64,000 nucleotides of DNA, taken from positions 21,604,001-21,668,000 of the forward strand of contig NC_058042.1 of assembly GCF_020085105.1 (NCBI RefSeq), read 5' to 3'. The stretch is from Siniperca chuatsi. Its lineage: Eukaryota > Chordata > Actinopteri > Centrarchiformes > Sinipercidae. The translations under genes and the position numbers were made by a program. How positions within the stretch are numbered: the first letter of the stretch is position 1; the number at the start of each line of letters is the position of its first letter. Under the pieces are notes generated by a model. The model was not told where the DNA came from and did no database searches. It saw only the letters and a program-made list of their open reading frames with translations. Shown piece after piece: positions 49,028 to 64,000 of the stretch.

Positions 49028-49101
49028 TCCCTGTTGCATTCCAGTGAGGGTCTTTTATAGAGAAAGTTTGGTAAGGAAGTTAAGAGAAACACCTGACCAA
49101 T
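49028..49101 (-). promoter_or_regulatory. Candidate TATA/CCAAT promoter inside ctsb intron 1
   Basis: On the minus strand there is ATTGG (inverse CCAAT, 49,097-49,101) and, 38 bases later, CTATAAAAGA (TATA box at 49,052-49,059). The stretch downstream (49,027-48,900) is GC-richer than its surroundings, as a first exon would be. It points toward the ctsb coding exons, so an alternative first exon is possible. Its donor is uncertain. Confidence 0.4.
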
Positions 49102-50003
49102 CAGTGGACGTGCTGACCCCCCCCCGGGCGGTATTAATGTTCAGCCCCACGTGGGACGCTGTCCACTAGAGGTCAGAGGCCAAATGATTTTAGACAATTT
49201 CTTAAATGACCATATCTTGTTACTAAATAACTACCATGAAGAAAGATCTGGTGTTGTGATGCTGAGGGGATTACAATGATGCCAAACATCACCTGTTTCT
49301 CTCTTATAGTTACACAGCAGACTGCAAACGTACACAGCAGACTGAGGGGGGTGCGACTGTCCGGGGAGCGTCCCAGGGTGAGTGATGAGTGGCTGTGCAG
49401 TTTAGTGATCAGGCACACACTTTAATGCTCAGAAATATCCTACAGCCTTGTGTCAGAAAGACATAAATGTTGACTTTAAAAACATTGAGATTCTGTCTTC
49501 CCTCCCCCCCCATATCATCATTTACTAAACTGTGTTCCAAGCAAAATTAACACTAACTGTCTTGTTGCCAAGCAGTTTTACATGGACTTATGTAGGAACA
49601 TAAGACTTATTAGACTCTGTGCTTACATGGCCCACTGCCACACAGCTTCTCTCTTGAGAACAAGAACCTGTCTTGTTAGATACCTGTAATCTCAGCACAC
49701 CTGTTTAGGCATGTCCTGTTTCTTTTACAGAAAAAAAGCAGAAGAGAATCCAATGAAAGACACTTGGATCTGCGAGATAAAGAAAATATGATTTCCATCG
49801 AAAATGGTTTGATATCACATGACTGATGACAATGAATCATCACAAGCAAAAAGTACAGAGGGAAGTAAGAATAGAAAAGTCCCCTTTACAGAATGACATT
49901 TTGACATTGCGCCCTGAAATCACTGAAGCTCTGTCGCTTGTCTTCCTTTCTCTAAAATCTAAACCAGGCTTTTGTCAAGTGCTCAACTTTTGATATTCTG
50001 TGT

Positions 50004-50005
50004 AA

Positions 50006-50044
<39 letters not shown>

Positions 50045-50046
50045 AT
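50004..50046. repeat. (AATA)n microsatellite
   Basis: Perfect tetranucleotide repeat of about 10 units in ctsb intron 1. Confidence 0.97.
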
Positions 50047-51169
50047 GGATAGTAGTGGTTTCCTTGGCACGTATACTTGCAACCCATAGATTATGTTTAC
50101 AGGTGGGTTGCAGAGAGATTTCAAAGGATCCTGCAGATGTTGGGGGTGAATTAATTAACTCACATTTGGGCTACACAAAAAATTCACAAAGACCAGACAC
50201 GTTTATTTGTTCAGTTTTTAGAGAAGTGGTTCAACCACACAAAAAACAGCTGAAGCAATGATTTAAAGGATGTGATTTGGAGAACTGAACCATCAGCCTG
50301 CTGAGATGCACCACTGTCAGCCCTGAAGGACTCAGTCTCATGTCAATTACCTCAAACTACTACAGTTGTCAAAGCAAAACCAACAAAGGCCACACTAACT
50401 TGCTGAGTCATAGTGGAGGGCCGTGAGGCCTCTCTTTAGCAGAAGTCTTGCATCTCCAAAATTCAGTCAAATTCTCAGAAATAAAAAACAGCCCAGCTTT
50501 CAGCTTGATGACGGTTTCTTTCTGATGCAAACAGATCTTTAAACAGCGTCTAAAGGGTTGTGACATCCCCCCCCCTTACATGGGAGGTTTAAGATCAAGA
50601 CAAGAAATGGGTGAGTCAGCGCTAAAACCACAGAGAAAAAACAAAATGATGTCCTCACCAAATACTTTGTGGAACAAATGACCCTCACATAAGTGCTAAA
50701 ATAACGGGTTGAGTTCAGCTCCTTTGTCTTCTCTTTATATTCTTATGTAATTGTTTGTTTTTTAAATCTACACTAAACTGGGAAACACTGATCAGTATTA
50801 GGTACCTCTGTGGAGAGTTCTGGATGTCAAAACTAAAGAATCAGGTTTTTTATTCTAATATATTGTACTATAGGTGGGACAAAGCAATATACTGTAATGT
50901 TCGTTTAATGTTATAAAATTCCTGCCTCCAGCAAAAAGACCTGGAAGAAATGTCAAGACACTGTACAAGCACAGTTTCCCTATCTGTATATCATTAAAAA
51001 CATAACACCTTTCATCTTGCCTGCTAGGGCAACAGGGCGACATCCAGTCTGATAAATGTATAATACTACACTATAAATCTGGTTGACAACTAATTTCCTG
51101 TTTCCTTGTCACAATGCTGAGGACCTGCTGACAGGAAGGGGTCCGATGTCTGATTTACTCAATAGTTAA

Positions 51170-51440
51170 AAAGGGACAGTTCATGCCAAAAATACAGATT
51201 TCTCCTTTTACCCGTGGTGCTGTTTATCCATCTAGATTGTTTCTGTGTGAGTTGCAGAGTTCTGGGGATATCGGCCGTAGAGATGTCTGCATCTTTTGAA
51301 AATAATGGGACTATATGGCACTCTGCTTGTGGTGCTCAAAGCGCCAAAAAATACAATTGACCGGGTTACTCAATATAATTCACAGATTTGTTGTGAGCAG
51401 TTTCATGTAGGAACTATTTTCTTTCTAACTGCTCACAACA
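51170..51440 (+). mobile_element. Palindromic MITE, copy 2
   Basis: It starts AAAAGGGACAGTTCATGCCA and carries GGTGCTGTTTATCCATCTAG, GGATATCGGCCGTAGAGATG, TGGTGCTCAAAGCGCC and the arm GGTTACTCAATATAATTCAC. The second arm is shortened (CTGCTCACAACAAAATG). It is the same family as 19,799-20,115 in opposite orientation, here in ctsb intron 1. Confidence 0.8.
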
Positions 51441-52040
51441 AAATGTTGTCTTGCCCCCCCTCTAGCACTGAAAGATCAATCAGCAGAGGATGAAATGGCT
51501 GCCTCCAGCTCCCATAAAACCTAGTTTCACTTTCCATTTCCCTATTGGGTCAATGTGCGGGACGGTTCAGTATCGTGTTTCATATTCATTTTACCTTCAG
51601 GTTTTAAGTTCTTTCCTCTCGTTTCATCGAGATGCCGCCTGCTACACCAGATTTCGATGTGTCCTAATCATTAATAAATGAGATGCACGCGTGTCTGGAT
51701 AAATTAGCTCCACCTGCTTTCAAACGTTTCTTACCAGCTCTGCCCATGAAGCCTAAAATGGGTCAGGCAGTCGCAAACAACCACCACCATTTGAGCTATT
51801 AAAACAAATAACTGCTGCAGCGAGGACTTGAGCTGCTCTTTGTAACACATGACTCGATGTCAGTCCAAGATATTAACTGAATACCGTTTAACGTGTTGTT
51901 TACTAACTCAGGAATACGTAAAGTGTGACAGATTTAGCTAGCTTAACTGCTAACTCACCGTGTAAACAATCTGTAACTAACGTCTAAAAACCGGAACCGC
52001 TTTAATGTGGAGGATAAACCCACAAAAATAAACCACTTAC

Positions 52041-52135
52041 TTGTAGGTCGTATGTCAGCTGTTGGCGTGTACGTGAGTAAATCTTCAGCTCCAGATGCCC
52101 CCTCTCCAACGGACCTTCACTGATGAGTAAAGTAT
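52041..52135 (-). other. ctsb: Candidate non-coding first exon of ctsb
   Basis: On the minus strand CGACCTACAA is followed by GTAAGTGG, a near-perfect donor at 52,040. The E-box cluster lies just upstream. Splicing to the acceptor at 47,249 puts four bases of exon 2 before the ATG. The upstream limit is estimated. The intron would be about 4.8 kb. Confidence 0.55.
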
Positions 52136-52175
52136 GTGGTTGTGAAACGGTCCTCCTGTTATTTATTCCTGGAAC

Positions 52176-52212
52176 CACGTGAACCGGTCACATGAATGCA
52201 GCTCATGTGATC
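52176..52212 (-). promoter_or_regulatory. ctsb: E-box/CLEAR-like cluster of ctsb promoter
   Basis: Three E-boxes lie within 37 bases: CACGTG at 52,176-52,181, GTCACATGA at 52,188-52,196 and TCATGTGAT at 52,204-52,212. The CLEAR element bound by TFEB/TFE3 is GTCACGTGAC. The second and third sites keep its flanks with one change in the core, and the first keeps the core. Cathepsin B is a known member of the lysosomal CLEAR network. Confidence 0.6.
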
Positions 52213-52914
52213 TCGGTAACGAAGCCAAAAGTCACCACACCACCACTCTTCCTTTGTTGTTCCGGACCGTGCGCGTCTTGGTTCGTAAGATCAGTGATGT
52301 TTTCTCACAGACAAACAGTGATCTGAATCTGTATCTAACCGGCAAAAACATGCTTAACGACGGGAGAGTTTGGTGCACCGGGACGCAGCACTACTTCAGT
52401 CTGACCGCGAGGTGGTGCTGAAATGTTTTGATATTTATTTTTGAATGAAAACCCTGCAATCTAAATATCTATTTATCCGTTTTAAAAATACATTTTCTTA
52501 TTGCTATCGTAATTTTTAACCTATATTTTTATTATTATCATTGAAATGGACCTTTCATGTAATGGTGTATTTAATTTATATCAAAGTCTGTATTGCTGTT
52601 TTGTCTCTCTGTATTGGTCTGTGCCACAACAATAATGCTTAAGTAAAAGTGCTGAATTGTAAAAATTAAATGTAGTTGTAAAAGCAGCAGATCTGTTTTA
52701 GTATTTGGCAAATACTCAGATCAAGAGCAACACAACGTGATTAGGACATCCCCACTTTTGACTGAGCCATGTGACTTTTGGTCAGGGGACCACTTGACCC
52801 AAAATCTGGGAATTTGAGAAATCTGTAGAAGCGGAGTAGGGATTTCTGTCACAACTTCACCTAGGCTTCTTCCAAGGTGCATGGAGAAAGGAAAAAGTCT
52901 GAAGAGGTCAAAAC

Positions 52915-53005
52915 TCCAGCAACACTTGTAGTATTAAGAAGAACTTTATTGGTAGACGGACGCGTTTCAGCTTGTGGCCTTCATCAAGGCCAATTTTAGA
53001 AATCT
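52915..53005. repeat. Fragment of a dispersed fish repeat
   Basis: AAGAACTTTATTGGTAGACG, GACGCGTTTCAGCTTGTGGC and the palindrome GGCCTTCATCAAGGCC together look like a repeat I have seen dispersed in fish genomes. Only a short piece is present. Confidence 0.4.
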
Positions 53006-56000
53006 GTATACATATCACTTTATTCTACTAAAGATCACTGATAACTTTAAATTAGCTAGAAAAGGTTGTCATCACATCCTGGTTATGAATAATTTGCTAT
53101 TATCAGTCTAAATTGCTTCGTATTTATTTCTGGGCTATAATGTCTCAAAAGCTTCAACACAACTCAAGCCCAAAGGTCACTTGTTATTTATCTGACTAAA
53201 ATATTTGCTAGAAGGCTTTTCTAATGATATTTTTAAGTAGTGTGATGTAGTTATTCTGTTAAAAAAGATGCTGAGGACCTTTTTTAATAATGCGCGGACA
53301 GCAATGTATGTGTATGGTGATATTTGAACATTTTTAGTTTATCTGTGACTTTTATTTCTAATTTTATTCTTTTGAGACATAACTTGTGATTTGTAACTGA
53401 TGGTGACAACAAGTTTTTTTGTCTTTCACGCTGTGTCATGCTATATTGTGCTGTGGATCACTGACCACAGAGAACATGCTGATTGTCTAGCTGCTTTCTC
53501 TTCCTTTTATCAGTCATCTGACTTTCAAAATGATGAGATACGAAAAATACTGTAAGCACAGCTCACCAACTTTAATCATTGTTTTACCAAGCAAGTTGCA
53601 CAAGAGCAGATCCTCATTTGCTTGCATTGAAAGTAAAGTGTAAGTGACCAAAAACACTCTAAGTAGCAACAGTCTGAGGCCGAGTTGCAGTGTAGTGGGT
53701 GGTTAGATCAGCCACCTTCAATTAGTACACAGACGTATAATGTTTTTGTACAATGATAATGCAAAGATGGATTACAAATGGGCAAAGCAGGCATCTGTTC
53801 ACCGTGAGGCAACTGGTTTTAAAGGTTACAGCCTTTTTATTGTTTTTACCTTTGTGATTAACAGTTTTTTTTTTCTTTCTTCTCCTGTTTATTGTGGGTG
53901 TATTTGTTGACCTGGGTGGTGAGCTGCTGCACACAACTTTCCTTGCAGGGATAAATAAAGTCATATTGAATTTAATTAATTAAAGGACAATATCAGCTAA
54001 AATAAGGTTAATTTCTCTTTAATTACCTGTTCTTGAGGCCGGGTGTCAAAATCAAGTTCAAGACCTTTATTATTACATGGTGCAAAATCTTATTATAATT
54101 TGTGTTTAGTAAAATTACTGCCAGCATGGGAATACTGTACACAATGCACAGAAGAGTTGGAGGAATATGGTTACTGCTCCGGGCCCCCCAGCAGGGTAAT
54201 CCGGCCCTGTGGTAATGAAAACAATACAGTACGTTCATTGCAACATTGCACTAGAGCTGCCATTATTTACAATGTATTCATCACTGTATCATTTACACTG
54301 TGATTATTTCCACCTATGTCTAAAGCTTGTTAAATTATTGAAATGTTACTGATGGTAAATTAATCAGGGAAAATCAATAAAATACAATCTGAGCTTTGAT
54401 CATGATTAATGACTTTATTTTGTCACATCAATAGCACAGTTAATGACTCACTACTACCAACCACAGTTGCTCTGTAGAAATCCTTGCAGAGATGACGTGA
54501 TGCATGTTGATACATGGAGGCCGTCCGGCGAATAAGTGATCTTACACTCAATCAGCAAACTAGTTCCGTGGCTGTGCACACATTTCAGTAACAGTAAATG
54601 TGACCAAATATAAAAGAAGAACATTTAAAAAATACAAAATGAGTCAAATTAGAAACACAAGCAAAGGTTATCATACACAGCAGGTACACAAAGCAAAGCA
54701 TATTGTTCTAATATAAAGCAACACACACACATGAGACAAGCGTGGCAGCTGAAACTGTCTCTCTACAAGGCAAAGCGCTGATTCATGATGATCAAGCCAA
54801 GGCATCATCTAAAGCGTGCGCGTAAATATCTTTTGATCAGTGATGATCAAGATACATTTCATTAGCTGGCTTATTGCTTTTGCGCACACATACATTCTAG
54901 CATGTGTGTAACTACTGTAATGTGTGTGTGTAGTTACAGTAAGTGCTTTCTTTCTCTAAAGGAATAGATACAATTCTCTGGGTGCCTGTATGAACGAGTA
55001 ACATGCAGTGATATCTATCAGCAGGCCGCGGTACATGGATAACAGTTTGACACAGTTTGATAAAGCGGTTCTGCCGAAAGCACGTTTTTCTCAGCACTTC
55101 GTTCCATAAACCCCAAAATGCCCATGTTTTATCACCAAACATGAGCAGCACAATATCTTAACTGCTCATTACAGATATAGATGTCACTTTATAGTTATTG
55201 TATTTGTTTAGAAACACAGAAATAAAGTCAAATTATATAGCATAGTTGAAGAAAAACATAGAAGACAAATATACATGGAAGACTGATATTATCATATATA
55301 CCATATTCTATGATTACAATCACAGTTCACATGTTTAAATAAATAATATTCATAACATGACATAATACTGGCACTGACCAAACTTGAAACTCATAGCAGC
55401 ACATTATTTCCAGGACTTTATATTTTCTTTTCTTTATGCAACATTTCTAATCTAAACCTCTGCCCCCTTACCTAGTTTCCCTCCTTCTGGTAGCTACATT
55501 ATCAAAAATGTTTTATACTGTTATATAAAACAAGAGTGTTTTCAGTCACACAGTGAGCAATAATATTTTCTCACTGTGACAAAAAAATAAAATAAAATCG
55601 TGTCAGATAGAAATTCAGTTTTACGGAGATAGAAGGTTCAACTAATGGATAATCTGAAGGATGACACGTATTTATGAGTAGTGGTGGGCTTTACAGGAGA
55701 ACACTAAAGTCATTTAGAGTTTTAGCTATTCATTTAAGACAAGGTTTACGTCAAGATTTGATTAGATGGCATTGTTCAGCACAATAAATGCTGTCATTAG
55801 CTTGCAAACTAGTTTTAGTGTTGTACTGTACGTCATTTAAACTGGTGTCCCAGCTAACAAGGTTTGTGATGCATTATTCTCTACGGGACGTGTCCATTTA
55901 TTCCAGTAGGGTGTACTGTTACATGCGCACTATGAAAACACTCTATAGGAGCGTAATTTAAGAACAAATACATCTCGACAAAACCAATTTTAGGCTTTAT

Positions 56001-58058
56001 GTTTACTGCGATGGATTGTCTACATCTGAGGAAGTTGTTTCTTATTGAACACAAAACTGCATGTTCATAAAAGTTACCGCCTCTTTTCTCTTTGTTAGAG
56101 ACAAGAACACAAACTCATTAATTATGTCCTGCAGAAATTGTCTGTCTATCTTTTCATTTTGTCCCTTGTTTGTAATTTTTATGAAAAGGCCAAACTTTGC
56201 AAACATTTTTTAAATTGTCAATAAAGTATGAGCGTGCATGGGAAAATCGTCTAAATTCTGGAAACTTTGTTTATTTAGGCCTATGTATTAATTTAGAGAT
56301 GTAAAGCATTTCTGCAGGTGATAAACAAAGTCATAACAAAAAAAAAAATTTGATATCAAAGATCTGATGACTAAAATAGACAAAAACAAACCATCAACAA
56401 ATCAAAAAATATTAGACAAATAAAATGAAATGCATGTAATAACAGAAACATCGGCTGATACTCCTTTAATATTCTATTTTGCTTAGTTTCCCTTTGATAA
56501 ATTCACATTATGATCATAGAGTAGTCTGCAGAATATCATTCTACAGCCACTCTGGCGGCTAATAATAAACTTTAGCTGTACCTTTTCTGCGGTAAAGTGC
56601 TGACTGTAATTATTGCAGTTACAATTAGCAAGGAAAGGAAAGCATATTTTTCCCTCAAAGCTTTGCTTTTTGTCATTTGCTTATCTGATAGTTTCATGAA
56701 AATAAAGACATCAATTAACAGATTTCACTATTTTACAGATAAATGTCAGTAATGTGTGGAAACACCAACCACGTACTGAACTGTACACACAGTGAGTAAC
56801 TGACTGGATGAATGAGTGGCTTCCTGAAAACTGGACGGGATGATAATAATAAGCATTTGCAAGCATAATAGCATCAGTGACTTTGAAGGTATGCTTGGAT
56901 CTGCATTAATTATGCATTATTTATATATTTCCTAACATTGCATCAGACTAATCTCACCAATTTAAAAAAAGAGATTGGCATTGGGGAGTGGCGTTACAAG
57001 AGATTCTGCTCGGCAGCCAGGCAGACAGCATGTTTGGTTATTGTAAACTAGTTTAGTTACCTGGTTCATTTAGAAAATTCTTGACACTGAGATCCACTAC
57101 CATTTAAATAACTTTTCCTTGATTCACATGATTGTTTATGCTTTTTGGTTTCAAATGTCATCATAATAATTCAGATTATTTTAATAATTAGTTTGCTCCT
57201 AAATTTCACCAGAGGTAACCTCAGCTGACTGCACTGCCTGAATAATCCAGTGACTAAACTGCATTAGGTTTTCTGTGGTTAGTGTCTAATGATTAAGTGT
57301 AAGGGTTTATCTAAATGAATGAAAGTGATGCCCCACATTCATTAGCACCTGTGAATTGTTATCTGTGTCTTCTTTTGATGAGTAACCCGGATCCAATCTT
57401 CTGTAAATAATGATCTGTAGTTTATAGTGAATTTCTTTCATCAAATGGTTTTAAAGAAATTAAAAAATACACAATCCCACCCCCACCCCCATATTTGGAA
57501 TGGCCAATTGTGCAGCGGTGTTTGTCACCGCTAACTCCTCTGGTGGCCTCGGTAGGAAGCAGACAGCCACGTGCTTCACCTGATACACATGAATTTGCCA
57601 GATGCTTCTCTTTCACCTGCCAACAGGACAGGATCACACCCTCCTCCCTGCAGGTGCTCCAACTAACCAGGAGTTGCTAGTGCAGCAACAAGGACCTGGT
57701 CCATCACTGACTTCCCACCTATAAACACTGCTACATGTGTTGGAACGTACATGAAGGCCAGAGGTACCACTATTAAGAATTGCAGTGGTTGACAAGTGTT
57801 TTGCCACTGTGCTACCCATGCATCCCCATTTTCTGCTAGTGGAACCCTTTTATCTGCATGTCAGGGGAAAAACATAAATAATCATTTATACTGTATATTC
57901 TTCAATGACTGATTCAAATGAACTGAGCTGAAAAGGCCCCCTAACTCCCCACCAAGCCTAGAAGTTAATGCATGAACTCATGTATATCCTTAACTGATGA
58001 ACTGAAAAAGATATCATTCCCCACCCAGTTGTTCCCTTCCCCTTTACCCCCATCCTCC
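53006..58058. other. Region between ctsb promoter and xkr5 stop
   Basis: I see no coding exon. A minus-strand AATAAA with downstream sequence lies at about 54,415-54,420, and the AT-rich DNA from there to 58,058 could be a long xkr5 3' UTR, but this is not shown by the sequence. Open frames at 57,422-57,819 have no family signature. Confidence 0.4.
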
Positions 58059-62885
<4,827 letters not shown>

Positions 62886-63019
62886 CTGGAGGGGAGACAG
62901 AGGAGGAAGGAGGCAGAGAGGGAAAAAAAAGTGAAAACCTTGATACACTGTAATGCTATATACATACTGTACATCAGATACAAGGCTGTTGCAGATGCAC
63001 TCTGGAAATAGATGTTAGA

Positions 63020-63560
63020 TTTAAAGCTGCACTAATTGGGTTGTTTTTTTCCGGCCACTTGGGGCAGCAGAACACGATGAAAACAAAACATATGACGTAT
63101 TATCACCTTATAAAGTTTTTATGTCAAATGTGTTAGCAAAGAGTTGCTCACATCAAGCAGACACAGAGCAACATTATGATTCATCTGGAGTCGTGTTTCT
63201 GGCTGCCTGACCAATGTTCACTTTCTTTCAGCTCTGTTTGGCTCACTATGTTCATCAGCTCATTAACTTTGTCTGTTGTTTGGTGCTGGGCAGTTAGCAT
63301 ACAGTGTGTTTATCAGACCCATTTAGCTGAAAACAGCTTCCTGATGCATCTGGAAATAACGCTTATGAGAGCAGTGAGAGTGAACCAAAACAGTGAAGCC
63401 GTGGGTCGTAAAACTAAAACAATGATCTTAAAGACGATGAATGATCCATAGAGCTGAAGGGAACCGCAGAGTTGGTGATAATTCTCTGCAGATTCGTCAC
63501 TACGAGCGACACCTTTCACATTAAACAGTTATTTGAGCCTCATTGTTTGAGTGACACTAT
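63020..63560 (+). mobile_element. Dispersed MITE-like repeat, copy 2 (xkr5 intron)
   Basis: TTTAAAGCTGCACTAATTGG, TTCCGGCCACTTGGGGCAGC, TTTGGTGCTGGGCAGTTAGC, GAGCAGTGAGAGTGAACCAA and CTACGAGCGACACCTTTCAC match the copy at 59,035-59,425 in the opposite orientation. It is longer in the middle. The remaining sequence to 64,000 shows no further xkr5 exon. Confidence 0.7.
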
Positions 63561-64000
63561 ATTTTTACATTTGAGCTGCCGATGCTGAAGGCACAACGCG
63601 CACCTGCCAAAATATCAAAGACATGGTAAATGATATTTGCACAGCTGACTTGTGCAAATATCTTGAATAATCTTGAGTTGTTCTACAGTGAGACAGTACA
63701 GAAAATTAGAGGAGCCGGCTCTCCCATTATTACATTGTCCAACAACGCACTAATGGATAAGAAATCCATAGTGATGTAGATGTTACGCAGGAAGCTTTGA
63801 AGTGGATAACCACTCCAATTCCAGTCCCTGTAACTTTAATCATCATGATGGGAATATCTGAGCTCTTTGCCATATTTTAAATAAGTATTTTAAGTACAGC
63901 AGATACCACTTCAAACAAATAATAGATCCTCATCTGCTGTTTGAGGACCACCAGGGGTCCCTATACAGTATGAGGTTCCAAAGAATCCCACCTAAACCAA

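Noticed and set aside
57422-57819. Possible small gene (61-71 codon frames on both strands)
   Set aside because: No family signature, splice sites or conserved motif; the frames overlap on both strands.

Overview
This is a vertebrate nuclear genome window, almost certainly from a ray-finned (teleost) fish. The genes are split by short GT-AG introns. The spliced proteins match vertebrate families in length, active-site residues and splice phases. Intergenic and intronic DNA holds an L2/CR1-type LINE, several non-autonomous DNA transposons, a Tc1-like end, and many (CA)n, (GATA)n and (GA)n microsatellites typical of fish. There is no prokaryotic gene organisation, no CRISPR array and no tRNA or rRNA gene that I can see.

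Layout. Positions 1-21,240 hold no intact gene. They contain a Harbinger-like MITE (1895-2721), a CpG-rich stretch (2722-3168), repeated modules, a broken multi-exon gene of unknown family on the minus strand (about 5570-6739), a degenerate minisatellite (7575-8010), a 5'- and RT-truncated LINE (11,700-13,660) and an unclassified repeat (15,143-15,699). On the plus strand come cgref1 (22,599-26,315; secreted EF-hand protein, 243 aa) and drc8/efcab2 (28,398-30,790; ciliary EF-hand protein, 162 aa), with a hAT-like MITE between them. On the minus strand come adpgk (42,053 down to 35,433; ADP-dependent glucokinase, 491 aa), ctsb (47,244 down to 43,898; cathepsin B, 330 aa, with a non-coding first exon near 52,041) and the 3' part of xkr5 (62,885 down to 58,059; XK-related membrane protein, whose 5' exons lie beyond the right edge). 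I placed every coding exon by splice site and phase, and all five spliced frames stay open.

The five genes do not form one pathway: secreted calcium-binding growth regulator, dynein regulatory complex subunit, ER glycolytic kinase, lysosomal protease and membrane protein. The regulatory signals do fit the individual genes: an RFX-type X-box beside the ciliary gene, and an E-box/CLEAR-like cluster beside the lysosomal protease.

Most notable for follow-up are: the unknown broken gene at 5.6-6.7 kb; three xkr5 introns with microsatellites at or beside the 3' splice site, one a UG repeat as in CFTR; a candidate TATA/CCAAT promoter inside ctsb intron 1; a ctsb intron just after the stop codon; and repeat families present in opposite orientations. 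I see no clearly new multi-gene system. All family names rest on recognition of sequence features, without any database search.
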